Origin: Streptomyces sp. NBC_00448
GTDB taxonomy: Bacteria > Actinomycetota > Actinomycetes > Streptomycetales > Streptomycetaceae
Length of the DNA stretch: 64,000 bases
Reading direction: 5' to 3'
NCBI RefSeq assembly: GCF_036014115.1
Contig: NZ_CP107913.1
Span: 6,627,501 to 6,691,500, forward strand
Shown: positions 42,466 to 50,530 of the stretch, one piece after another
How the letters are laid out: each line of letters starts with the position of its first letter
Position numbering within the stretch: the stretch's first letter is position 1
The notes under the pieces: model-generated
Databases searched by the model: none
What the model was told of the DNA's origin: nothing
Seen by the model: the letters and a program-made list of their open reading frames with translations, nothing else
Made by a program: the position numbers and the translations under genes

Positions 42466-43395
42466 TCAGACGGTGAGGACGAGCTTGCCCTGGAGGTGGC
42501 CGCCGTCGAGCAGCCGGTGTGCGTCGGCGACGCGCTCGAACGGGAACGTCTCCTGCACGTGGACCCGGAGCCTGCCCTGTTCGACGAGCGCGACGAGCCC
42601 TCGCAGGGCGATCGGATCGGGGTCGACCGCGATGCCGCTGAAGCGGAGGCCGGCCGCCTCGTACGCGGCGGCGAGTGCCGCGTCCTCCTCGGCGACCGCC
42701 GTCACCAGGTGGCCACCCGGGCGGAGCACGTCGAGCGACCGCTCGGCGGTGTCGCCGCCGACCGTGTCGAGCACGACGTCGACGTCGCGGACCGCCTCGC
42801 TGAAGTCGACCGCCGTGTAGTCGATCACCTCGTCGGCGCCGAGCCCCTCGACGAACGCCCGCTTGCTCCCGCCGGCGGTCGCGATCACGTACGCGCCGAG
42901 CGCCTTCGCGATCTGGATCGCGACGTGGCCGACCCCGCCACCGCCGCCGTGGACGAGGACGCGGTCGCCCTCGGTCACGTCGCCGAGGTCGACGAGACCC
43001 TGCCACGCCGTCAGCCCGACGACCGGCAGCGCCGACGCCTCGACGTGCGAGAGCGACGTCGGCTTGCGGGCCAGGTGCAACGCCGGGGCCGCCACGACCT
43101 CGGCGTACGCGCTCGCCGCCAGCGGGAACCGCGGCATCCCGAACACCTCGTCGCCGGGCCGGAGCCGCCACGTCTGCGGCGCGTCCTGGACCACGCCGCT
43201 GATGTCCCAGCCGAGGACGAACGGCGGCCGGCCGATCAGCGGGAACTCGCCTGCGCGCAGGCGCGCCTCCAGCGGGTTCAGCCCGATCGCCTTGACCCGG
43301 ATGAGGACTTCGCCCGGAATCGGGCGGGGCTCGGGCGTGTCCACGACGGTGAGCACCTCGGGACCGCCGAGCGTCTGCTGGGTGATGGTTCGCAT
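42466..43395 (-). CDS. NADPH-dependent quinone oxidoreductase-like MDR protein
   Basis: 309 residues. GroES-like domain (PEPRPIPGEVLIRVKAIGLNP, split) followed by a Rossmann fold with HGGGGGVGHVAIQIAKALGA (about 145-164). There are no zinc ligands, so it belongs to the zinc-free quinone oxidoreductase branch. ATG 43395 is 74 bp from the divergent HxlR gene, the usual regulator/target arrangement for quinone- or aldehyde-responsive oxidoreductases. Confidence 0.9.
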   Translation of the reverse strand: MRTITQQTLGGPEVLTVVDTPEPRPIPGEVLIRVKAIGLNPLEARLRAGEFPLIGRPPFVLGWDISGVVQDAPQTWRLRPGDEVFGMPRFPLAASAYAEVVAAPALHLARKPTSLSHVEASALPVVGLTAWQGLVDLGDVTEGDRVLVHGGGGGVGHVAIQIAKALGAYVIATAGGSKRAFVEGLGADEVIDYTAVDFSEAVRDVDVVLDTVGGDTAERSLDVLRPGGHLVTAVAEEDAALAAAYEAAGLRFSGIAVDPDPIALRGLVALVEQGRLRVHVQETFPFERVADAHRLLDGGHLQGKLVLTV

Positions 43396-43469
43396 GACTC
43401 TCCTGGCTCGGAAGGGGGGGAGCACCCAGGCTAGGTTTCCGACCGGAACCCGCAGGTACCTTTGGTCCC

Positions 43470-43853
43470 ATGAGCGGTTTCGGTCCCCCCGGTGATCTCT
43501 TTCTCGCCGACTGCCCGGCGCGTCTGGCGGTCGAGCTGATCGCCGACAAGTGGACGGTGGTTGTGCTCTACGGACTCAGCAAGGGCCCGGTGCGGCACGG
43601 CGAGTTGGTCGAGCTGATCGGCGGCATCTCCCGCAAGGTGCTCACCCAGACGCTCCGGCGGCTCGCCGCGCACGGCCTCGTCAGCCGCCACGCCTACGCG
43701 GAGGTGCCGCCCCGGGTCGAGTACGAACTCACCGCGCTCGGGGCGACGTTGATCGAGCCGATCCACATGCTGACCGAGTGGGCGAGGGCGAACGGCGACG
43801 CGGTGCTCGCCGCGCTCGACGAGGCACCCGAGCAGGCCGCCCCGGGCGGGTGA
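43470..43853 (+). CDS. HxlR-family winged-helix regulator
   Basis: 127 residues. The start FLADCPARLAVELIADKWTVVVLYGL and the block ISRKVLTQTLRRLAAHGLVSR are diagnostic of HxlR (quoted in two parts). The single early cysteine (Cys15) sits where redox-sensing HxlR proteins such as YodB and HypR carry theirs. It is divergent from the MDR oxidoreductase gene. The 74-bp gap contains GGTTTCCGACCGGAACC (43433-43449), an imperfect inverted repeat that may be its operator. Confidence 0.92.
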   Translation: MSGFGPPGDLFLADCPARLAVELIADKWTVVVLYGLSKGPVRHGELVELIGGISRKVLTQTLRRLAAHGLVSRHAYAEVPPRVEYELTALGATLIEPIHMLTEWARANGDAVLAALDEAPEQAAPGG

Positions 43854-43922
43854 GACCTCGCCGGAGCACGGAACATCCGCTCGGCCACGCTCGGCAACTG
43901 CCCTTTCCCCTTGCAGACGGCG

Positions 43923-43958
43923 CGGTGCGCGCTGCCTGATGTCAGGCAACGCGCACCG
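43923..43958. terminator. Bidirectional hairpin terminator
   Basis: CGGTGCGCG (43923-43931) pairs with CGCGCACCG (43950-43958). Inside, after one mismatch, TGCCTG pairs with CAGGCA around ATGT. It lies between the HxlR gene and the convergent secreted-protein gene. Confidence 0.75.
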
Positions 43959-43977
43959 GGCCGGGTGGGGCTGGACG

Positions 43978-44382
43978 TCAGCAGTAGTTGACGCTGCCGG
44001 ACACGAAGTTCAGGCTGTCGATGGAGAACCAACCGCGCGTCGAGCTGGTGCCCTGGATGCGGCCGTAGACCCACGAGATGCCGGAACTCGGGTTGTTGAC
44101 GTAGCACCAGGCGTAGAAGCCCGTGCCTGATCCGTAGAGATTGATGTTCGAGCAGCCCGCGCCCACCCCGGACTTGAGGTGGAACGATCCGTTGGTCTTG
44201 AGGTAGCCGTCGGAATTGTTGGGCGTGGGGCTGACCGACCAGCAGTCGCTCGCTGCCGGTTTCATGGTGTCGGGCGTGGCGGCCGAGCTGGTTGAGGCAC
44301 TGGCGGTCGCGACCGGCAGGGCCAGCGCCGAGGCGAGGACGGCCCCCACCGCCATCGTGCGGATTGCGGTTTTCCTGATCAT
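43978..44382 (-). CDS. Small secreted cysteine-containing protein
   Basis: 134 residues. Signal peptide (about 1-29, cleavage near ASA-STSS). The mature domain has four cysteines (in SDCWSVS, GAGCSNIN, YAWCYVNN and the last residue, VNYC) and a run of short beta strands (GYLKTNGSFHLKSG, FYAWCYVNN, WVYGRIQG, GWFSIDSLNFV) compatible with a bacterial SH3-like barrel held by two disulfides. GGGGGATCA precedes the ATG. It may bind cell wall or be an extracellular effector; function unknown. Confidence 0.75.
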   Translation of the reverse strand: MIRKTAIRTMAVGAVLASALALPVATASASTSSAATPDTMKPAASDCWSVSPTPNNSDGYLKTNGSFHLKSGVGAGCSNINLYGSGTGFYAWCYVNNPSSGISWVYGRIQGTSSTRGWFSIDSLNFVSGSVNYC

Positions 44383-44575
44383 TGATCCCCCTTGGTGGAT
44401 GTGGACGCGGGAGAGTCTGCAATCGGGCCGCCTCGGGCATCAATGCCTTTTCCGTACAAGGAAATTCACCGTAAGGACGGCTTCTGTCCGGCCGGTGTCG
44501 CCCGGCGCGGGGTGGGCACGATCCGGCTGCGTTCCGAAGAGGCCGCGCAGGTCACCGACGAGGAGCCGGCCGCAC

Positions 44576-45241
44576 TCATCCGCGCGTCGCCGGAAGCCTG
44601 ACATCGAGCTCGTCGAGGGTGCATTGGCTGAGCCGCATGGCGAGTTGGGACGCGAGGACCCAGGGGATGAGGGGGTCGTCGTAGGGGACGAGGGCGGGGC
44701 CGAGGGGTTGGGGGCGCGGGTCGCCGGGGTCGGACGGGGGAGCGTAGAGCATGCCGTGCACGCCGCCGAGTCGGGGCCGGGCGACGCGGACTGCGGTGTG
44801 GGTGCGGCGCAGGTACGGGCACAGGCGGAGCGAGGCGAGCGCGCAGGGGCGGCACACCGGGGGATGGGTGGCGCCCATCTCCTCGGGCCAGCCCGGCCAG
44901 TCGTCGTGGTCGTCGCCGAGCAGCCACAGCACCCCGCGCTCGTCCCGGTCGGCGGGCCCCGCGCACACCTGGCACAACATCAGCCGCATCGCCCGCCGTT
45001 GGCGCGCCGGATGCACCGCGCCGAACCTGGGCCGGCCGCGCCCCCGCGCCAGCCCCGTGCGCAGCCACAACGCGCCCTCGCGGTCCCGGTCGTGCGGCGT
45101 CTCGTCCAGGTACGCGATGCCGCACCGGTCCGGCCGCAGCGTCACCGCCCCGGCCGTACGGTCCTCCGCGCTCCACGTCGTGATGTAAGGGACCGCGGGC
45201 ACACCGGAGTTGTCGACGCCGGTACGAAGGTGGGCGCTCAT
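44576..45241 (-). CDS. Zinc-ribbon-like hypothetical protein
   Basis: 221 residues. The centre holds LCQVCAGPADRDERG and later VCRPCALASLRLCPYL, giving two CxxC pairs that probably bind a structural zinc. The type is common in streptomycetes beside XRE/DUF397 and DUF6907-like genes. ATG 45241 overlaps the stop of the upstream gene (ATGA), so it is the second gene of a coupled pair. Function unknown. Confidence 0.72.
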   Translation of the reverse strand: MSAHLRTGVDNSGVPAVPYITTWSAEDRTAGAVTLRPDRCGIAYLDETPHDRDREGALWLRTGLARGRGRPRFGAVHPARQRRAMRLMLCQVCAGPADRDERGVLWLLGDDHDDWPGWPEEMGATHPPVCRPCALASLRLCPYLRRTHTAVRVARPRLGGVHGMLYAPPSDPGDPRPQPLGPALVPYDDPLIPWVLASQLAMRLSQCTLDELDVRLPATRG

Positions 45242-46128
45242 CCGCGGCTCCCCGCGAGGTGGACGGCCACGGCGTCCGCGCCGTCCCCGTGGGCCGCCGC
45301 CCAGTCCGCCCGCGCCGCGACCAGCGCCGGGTGCACCTCGTACGCCAACCGGTCGGCCTGCGACCGCAGTTGGGCCACCAACCGCAGCACGTCGTCCGGC
45401 CCCAGGTCGCTCAGCCAGCACTCCGGCGTGAGATTGACGTTCACCGTCGGCACGCGCGGGTCCGGGTCCGCCGCGAACGGTAGGCAGTCGATGCTGCCGC
45501 ACAACACGTGCAGGTCGGCGGGTTCGGCGCCGTCGTGCCCGGTGCGCCGCGCGTTCCGTACGATCTGGCCCTCGAAGTCGGCGTAGTGGTGCACGTCCAC
45601 CAGCCGCGCGGCCAAGTGCTCGATCGGCACGTCCACTTCGCTGGGGTCCTCCGTCGCCCACGGCGGCAGATACCCGCTCACGGTGTGCCGGCTGGTCGTG
45701 GTGATCCTCCACTCACGTGCCTGCGGCGCCCCGGTCACCGGTAAGGCGGTGCCGCCCTTCCTCGGGCCGTCCGGCAACGTCAGCGCGGTGGTGTCCATCG
45801 TGGTGGGTTCCATCTGCAATTTCCCTTTCTGCGCGATTTTTTCCGGAGCGAGCTTTCCGAGTGCCCGCGCGTGCTCATACGTACGAGTGAAGGGCTCGCC
45901 CTCCGTGCCGCCCCCCGGGCTCCCCACGCGTCCCTCCCACACCCCGGAAGCGGCTTCCGCCGAGGCGACTTCCGAGGGCCGCGCCCGCCGTACGCTGCAC
46001 GGTTCCGCCGCCCACAGCCCCCGGTTGCCCAGGCGGCTCAGCGACAGCAGCCCGGGGGTTCTGCGCATCACCTCGCCCAGGTCGCCGGTGCGGGTGTCCA
46101 CCACCCAGGTCCCCTCGGGGTACGGCAT
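45238..46128 (-). CDS. Hypothetical protein, apparent in-frame union of two small streptomycete genes
   Basis: 296 residues. Residues 1-60 (MPYPEGTWVVDTRTGDLGEVM...) resemble a short stand-alone streptomycete protein, while residues 106-296 resemble DUF6907-type proteins (TVNVNLTPECWLSDLGPDDVLRL, AAHGDGADAVAVHL). The 45 residues between look unconserved. Met106 (ATG at 45813) has AAAGGGAAA upstream and may be the real start of a separate gene. Both halves usually occur near XRE/DUF397 pairs, as here, where the XRE gene starts 122 bp away on the other strand. Function unknown. Confidence 0.6.
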   Translation of the reverse strand: MPYPEGTWVVDTRTGDLGEVMRRTPGLLSLSRLGNRGLWAAEPCSVRRARPSEVASAEAASGVWEGRVGSPGGGTEGEPFTRTYEHARALGKLAPEKIAQKGKLQMEPTTMDTTALTLPDGPRKGGTALPVTGAPQAREWRITTTSRHTVSGYLPPWATEDPSEVDVPIEHLAARLVDVHHYADFEGQIVRNARRTGHDGAEPADLHVLCGSIDCLPFAADPDPRVPTVNVNLTPECWLSDLGPDDVLRLVAQLRSQADRLAYEVHPALVAARADWAAAHGDGADAVAVHLAGSRG

Positions 46129-46249
46129 GACGGTCGCCTCTCCGTGTTCACGCCCTCGCTCTGTGTTTCCAGCGTCGCGTCTGACCGGTACCTTCGCCAG
46201 CGAAAAACGGGTTCCAAAGGGGCCCGAACTCAGAGCGAGGAGGGAGCAC

Positions 46250-47071
46250 ATGCCCACACGCATGTCCCAACGCCAGGACGGTGCCGCCTACTTCGGCCAG
46301 GAGGTCAGGTTCGCCCGGGAGCAACGCGGGATGACCCAGGCCCAGTTGGCTGCGGAAACGGGGTACGAACGCCCCTACGTCACCCGCGTGGAGAGCGGCA
46401 AGCTCCTCGCGTCCGAGCAGTTCGCGGAAGCGTGCGACCGCATCTTCGGTACGCCCGGGTTCTTCGCGCGCCTACGGGTCCGCGTGAGCGAGCGCGGCCA
46501 CCCGGGCTGGTTCATCCCGTACGTCAATCTGGAGCGGGACGCAATGGCGATGCTGTTCTACGCGCCAGTGGTGATCCCGGGCATCTTCCAGACACGGGAG
46601 TACGCGACGGCGATCTTCAGTCAGGTCCACCCGCGCGACGACAAGCAGCAGGCCGACGAGCTAGTTGAGGCGCGTCTCGCGCGTCGAGCAGCGCTGCGGC
46701 AACGGGTTGAGCAACCTCTGCTCTGGGTTGTCCTGCACGAGGCAGCGTTGCGTACGGTGATCGGCGGCCGCGATGTGATGTCAGGTCAACTTGCCCGTCT
46801 GCTCGACGAGGCAGAGTCTCCGCACGTCACTGTCCAGGTCTCTCCGTTCAACCAGGGCGTGCCTGGCGGCGCATCCATGTTCATCCTTCTGACGCCGGCG
46901 GAGGGCGACACGCAGCTCTACACGGAGACGATGCAGCATGGACACGTTGAAGACTCCGCGTCTGGCGTTTCGGCTGCCCAGCAGCAGTACGATCGCTTGC
47001 GAGCCGCTGCGATGCCGCCGAGGGAGTCGCTGCAGCTCATCCGCGACGTGATGAAGGAGTACAGCCAATGA
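46250..47071 (+). CDS. XRE-family regulator with DUF5753 domain
   Basis: 273 residues. Helix-turn-helix at about 17-72 (FAREQRGMTQAQLAAETGYE, YVTRVESGK), then the DUF5753 domain (about 90-265) with FYAPVVIPGIFQTREYA and VQVSPFNQGVPGG. This class pairs with a DUF397 protein; the best known pair is BldB/WhiJ-like, linked to development and antibiotic control. SD GGAGGGAG. The stop overlaps the next start as ATGA. Confidence 0.92.
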   Translation: MPTRMSQRQDGAAYFGQEVRFAREQRGMTQAQLAAETGYERPYVTRVESGKLLASEQFAEACDRIFGTPGFFARLRVRVSERGHPGWFIPYVNLERDAMAMLFYAPVVIPGIFQTREYATAIFSQVHPRDDKQQADELVEARLARRAALRQRVEQPLLWVVLHEAALRTVIGGRDVMSGQLARLLDEAESPHVTVQVSPFNQGVPGGASMFILLTPAEGDTQLYTETMQHGHVEDSASGVSAAQQQYDRLRAAAMPPRESLQLIRDVMKEYSQ

Positions 47072-47283
47072 GCACCCTCCCCGCTCTCCATGCCGCGAAC
47101 TGGGTGAAGAGCAGTTACAGCGACGGCAACGGTGGCGAGTGCGTCGAGTTCGCTCCGAACGTCTCCGGGGTCGTCCCCGTACGCGACTCGAAGGACCCGG
47201 GCGGACCGCAGCTGACGTTCTCCGCCGCCGCGTGGACCTCGTTCGTCCGTGCCGTCCGCGCGGGCGAACTCCCCACCGTCTGA
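47068..47283 (+). CDS. DUF397 family protein
   Basis: 71 residues. WVKSSYSDGNGGECVEFAP and VPVRDSKDPGGPQLTFS are the hallmark of DUF397, followed by AWTSFVRAVRAGEL. Translationally coupled to the XRE gene, with which it forms the usual regulator/partner (antitoxin-like) pair. Its stop is 18 bp from the convergent TPR gene. Confidence 0.93.
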   Translation: MSTLPALHAANWVKSSYSDGNGGECVEFAPNVSGVVPVRDSKDPGGPQLTFSAAAWTSFVRAVRAGELPTV

Positions 47284-47301
47284 CCGTGCCCGGGCAGGCG
47301 G

Positions 47302-48273
47302 TTACGCAACCCCCGCCACGGCGGCGCGCAACTCGTTCACGCCGCTGGTGCGCGGGTGCCGGTCGGCCAGCTCACGGACGATGCCGCGGATCGCGGGTCG
47401 GTCCCGGACCTCCCCCGGGCTGGCCCGATAGGCGTCCAGCAGCGCGCGGGCGGCCTGCTCGGGCCGGTTCCACGCCCACCAGGCCCGTGCCATGTCCGTA
47501 CCCATCCGGGCCTTCCGCTCGGCCGTCGGGAACTGGTCCGCGCGGAGGTTCCGCCCAGCCTCCAGCGCGGCGCCCGCGTCTCCGAGTGCCCAGTGCACGC
47601 TGACCGTGTACAGGTCGACCGCTGCTTTGCTGATCGGGAACAGCTGGCCCACCGGTACGGTCGCGGGCAGCCGCCGCGCGGTGCGGCGGGCCTCCTCCGT
47701 CATCGCCAGTGCCTCGCCACGCTGTCCGTCCCGCGCAGAGGTGTAGGCGAGGGTGCACAGCATCTGCGCGTACGCGGCCGCCGCCGCATCGGTACGCAGC
47801 CCGGTCGCCTCCACATTCGCGGCTGCCGACGCCATGAGCCGCTGCGCGGCGGCGCTCTGGTCCTGGTGGCGCAGCACGATCGCCAACTCCCTCGTGGCGG
47901 CGGCCGTCGCGAGGGGCGAACCGGAGATCTGTGCCCAGGTACGGGCCCGGTCCGCGGTGAGCCGTGCGCGTTCGTACCAGCCGAGCTTGACCAGTACGGC
48001 GGAGGCGAGGCTGTAAACGGCGGCGAGCCTGGCCTGATCCAGCTCACGCCGTGAGGCGGCGGCCGCGTGCGCATCCGCGAACAGCCCCGGCAGCGCCCCG
48101 AGCAACTTCCGGTGTGCGCCCTTGTCATACAAGGTCCGCGCCGCGGTCAACCGTACGTCCAACGGCCCGGCCTCCCGCGGCGCCGGAGTATCCGCCAGGG
48201 CCTCGTCCAGCCCCATCAGCAAAGCGGCCGGTCCGGCAGCCGCCGTGGCGGTGAGCATCATACGGCGGCGCAC
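47302..48273 (-). CDS. TPR-like C-terminal part of an XRE-TPR regulator
   Basis: 323 residues. After RRRMMLTATAAAGPAALLMGLDEALA (quoted in parts), which in intact relatives is the linker joining DNA-binding and sensory parts, some 260 residues of helical repeats follow (LYDKGAHRKLLGALPGLF, YERARLTADRARTWAQISG, RGEALAMTEEARRTARRLP). The apparent GTG start at 48273 is probably not an independent start; the matching DNA-binding part lies directly upstream in a different frame (+1). The protein as written has no helix-turn-helix and would not bind DNA. Confidence 0.75.
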   Translation of the reverse strand: MRRRMMLTATAAAGPAALLMGLDEALADTPAPREAGPLDVRLTAARTLYDKGAHRKLLGALPGLFADAHAAAASRRELDQARLAAVYSLASAVLVKLGWYERARLTADRARTWAQISGSPLATAAATRELAIVLRHQDQSAAAQRLMASAAANVEATGLRTDAAAAAYAQMLCTLAYTSARDGQRGEALAMTEEARRTARRLPATVPVGQLFPISKAAVDLYTVSVHWALGDAGAALEAGRNLRADQFPTAERKARMGTDMARAWWAWNRPEQAARALLDAYRASPGEVRDRPAIRGIVRELADRHPRTSGVNELRAAVAGVA

Positions 48274-48589
48274 ACGACCTGCGCGTCACCTTAGTGTCCG
48301 CCGAGGCCATCGCGAGAGGTGGCGCGAGAGAAGTCACCAGGACGTGTCGGGGAACGCCCACTTCCAGGGCGGCGCGTTGCACCAGTACCAGGTCGACGAT
48401 CCGCGTGCTCCGCTCCAGCCGGGAAACCGTGGCCGGCGAACAGCCGAGCCGCTCGCCAAGGGCGGCCTGGGTCCAAGCCCGCCGCTCGCGCCCGAGCCGG
48501 ATCAGCGCGCCCAGTCGCCGCTGCGCGGCTAACTCGCGTGCTCTCGCGCTGTTCCACAACGGGTCGACAAACACCAGACCCTCCCACAT
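48125..48589 (-). pseudogene. Helix-turn-helix N-terminal part of the same XRE-TPR regulator, frameshifted
   Basis: The frame from ATG 48589 reads MWEGLVFVDPLWNSARAREL and then a standard XRE helix-turn-helix, RRAWTQAALGERLGCSPATV. It continues LAMASADTKVTRR near 48290, then runs into unrelated residues that overlap the TPR frame for 149 bp before a stop. In intact relatives the sequence would pass from VTRR directly into RRRMMLTAT of the next entry. A one-base insertion or two-base deletion near 48275-48295 explains the split; a sequencing error cannot be excluded. Confidence 0.7.
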
Positions 48590-48643
48590 GCCGCACAACC
48601 GGGCGGTTCCACGGTACGCGTCACGGCGTGGGCGTCGAGACTG

Positions 48644-48670
48644 TTTGCACAGCGTGCAAAGGTCTTGCAC
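48644..48670. promoter_or_regulatory. 17-bp palindrome between the XRE-TPR and CYTH genes
   Basis: TTTGCAC-AGC-GTGCAAA (48644-48660) has perfect 7-bp arms, and a third half-site TTGCAC follows at 48665-48670. It lies 55 bp from the XRE-TPR start and about 90 bp from the CYTH start, in the only shared control region. It is the probable operator of the XRE-TPR regulator. Confidence 0.65.
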
Positions 48671-48749
48671 GGTACGTGAGCTGACCGTGAGTCAGCCGAT
48701 CACCGTGGTGTTCTGGGTGCACCGTCCCGATCCACAGGAGGTAATGCAT

Positions 48750-49289
48750 ATGGGTACGACGGCGATCGAGTTCGAGGCGAAGCTTCTCGGCATCGACCCC
48801 GACGAGATCCGCGCCAGGCTGCTGGAAGCCGGTGCCGAGCACGTCGGGGACCGGCTCCAGCGGCGCTACGTCTACGACATCCCGGGCAGGTCCGGGACGT
48901 GGGTGCGGCTGAGGGACAACGGGGAGACCGCGACGTTGTGCGTGAAGGAGATCCTGAGTGACGCGATCGACGGGGTCCGCGAGACCGAGACGGCGGTCAG
49001 CGACTTCGACGCCACGCACGCCATTCTCGGCAAGCTCGGCTACCTTCCGAAGGCGTACCAGGAGAACCGGCGGTCGTCCTGGTCGGTGCTCGGCGCGTCC
49101 GTCGAGCTCGACCACTGGCCGCGCATCCCTCCCTACCTGGAGATCGAGGGGAACAGCGGCGGCCACGTCCACCGCGTGGCCGAGGCCCTCGGGCTGCCCG
49201 TGGACGCACTCACCAGCGAGAACACGACCGCCGTCTACCGCCGGTACGGCATCGACATCGAGTCGATCCCCCGGCTCACCTTCGAATGA
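48750..49289 (+). CDS. CYTH-domain protein (class IV adenylate cyclase/thiamine-triphosphatase fold)
   Basis: 179 residues. The N-terminal signature IEFEAKLLGID is the ExExK strand of CYTH tunnel enzymes. It is followed by RYVYDIPGRSGTWVRLRDNG, LCVKEI, VELDHWPRIPPYLEIEG and the family's last lysine/arginine positions. CYTH proteins hydrolyse or cyclise triphosphate compounds (ATP, thiamine triphosphate, polyphosphate) with metal ions. ATG 48750 is ideally placed 8 bases after GGAGG; another ATG at 48744 is too close. Its stop overlaps an ATG in frame with the radical SAM gene, so the two are one operon. Confidence 0.88.
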   Translation: MGTTAIEFEAKLLGIDPDEIRARLLEAGAEHVGDRLQRRYVYDIPGRSGTWVRLRDNGETATLCVKEILSDAIDGVRETETAVSDFDATHAILGKLGYLPKAYQENRRSSWSVLGASVELDHWPRIPPYLEIEGNSGGHVHRVAEALGLPVDALTSENTTAVYRRYGIDIESIPRLTFE

Positions 49290-49303
49290 GGGGGGAGACC
49301 TCC

Positions 49304-50410
49304 GTGGCCATGACTTCGCTCACGCCCCCGCGCACGCCCGTCCGCATCGTGCGGGACAAGGCCATCCGCATCAAGATCATCGACGACTGCGGGTTGGCCT
49401 GTACCTTCTGCCACAACGAGGGAACGCTCGTCACGGCCGATTACCGGGGCCGCCCCCTGCTTCCGATCCTCTCAGGCCCGGGCAGGACAGGCCGCGTGTC
49501 CATCTACGCCGAGACCATCGGCGTCTCGTTCCTCGCCGCGAAAATGGTTCCAGGCATGGCGTTCCGGCGCGCCGTCAAGGCCGTGGCCCAGGCTTTCGAC
49601 GCCGACGAAGTACATCTGACGGGCGGGGAACCCACCCTGCACACCGAGGTGTCCGGCCTGATCTCCGGGCTCACCAGCATGGGCTTGGTGGTCGGCATGA
49701 CCAGCAACGGCGAGCGCGGGCCGCAGGTCATGCAAGAGTGTTCGGGGGCAGGGTTGGACCGGATCAACGTCTCGGTGTTCGGCACCACGGCCGCAGAGCT
49801 CCAGACGGTCCAGTCCGAGCGCTTGAGGTCTGCCGGCCTCGCCCAGATCAAGATCCGAGCAGCGCGGCAGACCATCCGGGAAGCCGTGTCGCACGGCGTG
49901 AAAGCCTCCGTGAACATCGTGGTGCCGGACGTGGGGCACGTGGACCGCGTGGTCCACCTGATCGAGTCCCACGGGCAGTACGCCGACGTGCGGATGCTGA
50001 CGAACATCGAGCGTAGCTCCGACTCCACCGCCGCGATCACCGAGGTCCTGCACAGGGTCGGGGCCGAACCGGTGCTTCGGACGTTCACCGCAGGTACCTC
50101 CGACGAACGGACCTTGTACCGGGCACTCGGTGGGCGGGCGGTCTACGTCAAGCGGCTGCTGCCCGTGCGGCTCCCGGATACGTGCGCATCGTGCCGGTTC
50201 AACAACGACTCGGACTGCCAGGAGGGTTACTACGGCATCCGCCTGTATATGAGCGAAGAAGGCGTCTACATGGTGAGCGTCTGCATCCAGCGCATGGACC
50301 ACTGCGTCCCGGTCGACGAACTGGCCGCCAGCGGGATCGTGGAGGAGGTGCGGGCGTTCAAGGATGCCGAGGTGCGGCGGCTGACGCGCGAGCACGGCGC
50401 GGCCGTGTGA
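49304..50410 (+). CDS. Radical SAM protein, MoaA-like, with C-terminal cysteine cluster
   Basis: 368 residues. The [4Fe-4S]/SAM motif CxxxCxxC is Cys29, Cys33 and Cys36 in DCGLACTFCHNEG. GGEP follows in VHLTGGEPTLH, the SAM-contact motif. A C-terminal cluster (DTCASCRFNNDSDCQEG, VSVCIQRMDHC) resembles SPASM/twitch auxiliary iron-sulfur sites. GGGGGGAG lies 6 bases before GTG 49304; an ATG at 49286 that overlaps the CYTH stop is the alternative. Co-expression with a triphosphate-binding CYTH protein suggests work on a nucleotide or phosphorylated substrate; substrate and product are unknown. Confidence 0.88.
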   Translation: MAMTSLTPPRTPVRIVRDKAIRIKIIDDCGLACTFCHNEGTLVTADYRGRPLLPILSGPGRTGRVSIYAETIGVSFLAAKMVPGMAFRRAVKAVAQAFDADEVHLTGGEPTLHTEVSGLISGLTSMGLVVGMTSNGERGPQVMQECSGAGLDRINVSVFGTTAAELQTVQSERLRSAGLAQIKIRAARQTIREAVSHGVKASVNIVVPDVGHVDRVVHLIESHGQYADVRMLTNIERSSDSTAAITEVLHRVGAEPVLRTFTAGTSDERTLYRALGGRAVYVKRLLPVRLPDTCASCRFNNDSDCQEGYYGIRLYMSEEGVYMVSVCIQRMDHCVPVDELAASGIVEEVRAFKDAEVRRLTREHGAAV

Positions 50411-50530
50411 GTCCCGGACGCCCCCGGGGGCGCTCGGGCAAGGCGAGGCGGCGGAGATGGGGCGGCGGCCTACTGGATGGGTGGACGCTTTTCGCGGTCG
50501 GGCTCGGGGCCACTCCAGTACGCTCGGCTG

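Noticed and set aside
44392..44601. Plus-strand small reading frame of 69 codons
   Set aside because: It overlaps the end of a better supported minus-strand gene, has no ribosome site and matches no known pattern.
49304..50410. Radical SAM protein as a prokaryotic viperin
   Set aside because: The cluster motif is DCGLACTFCHNEG and the C-terminal cysteine cluster is SPASM-like; the viperin motif and kinase neighbour are missing.
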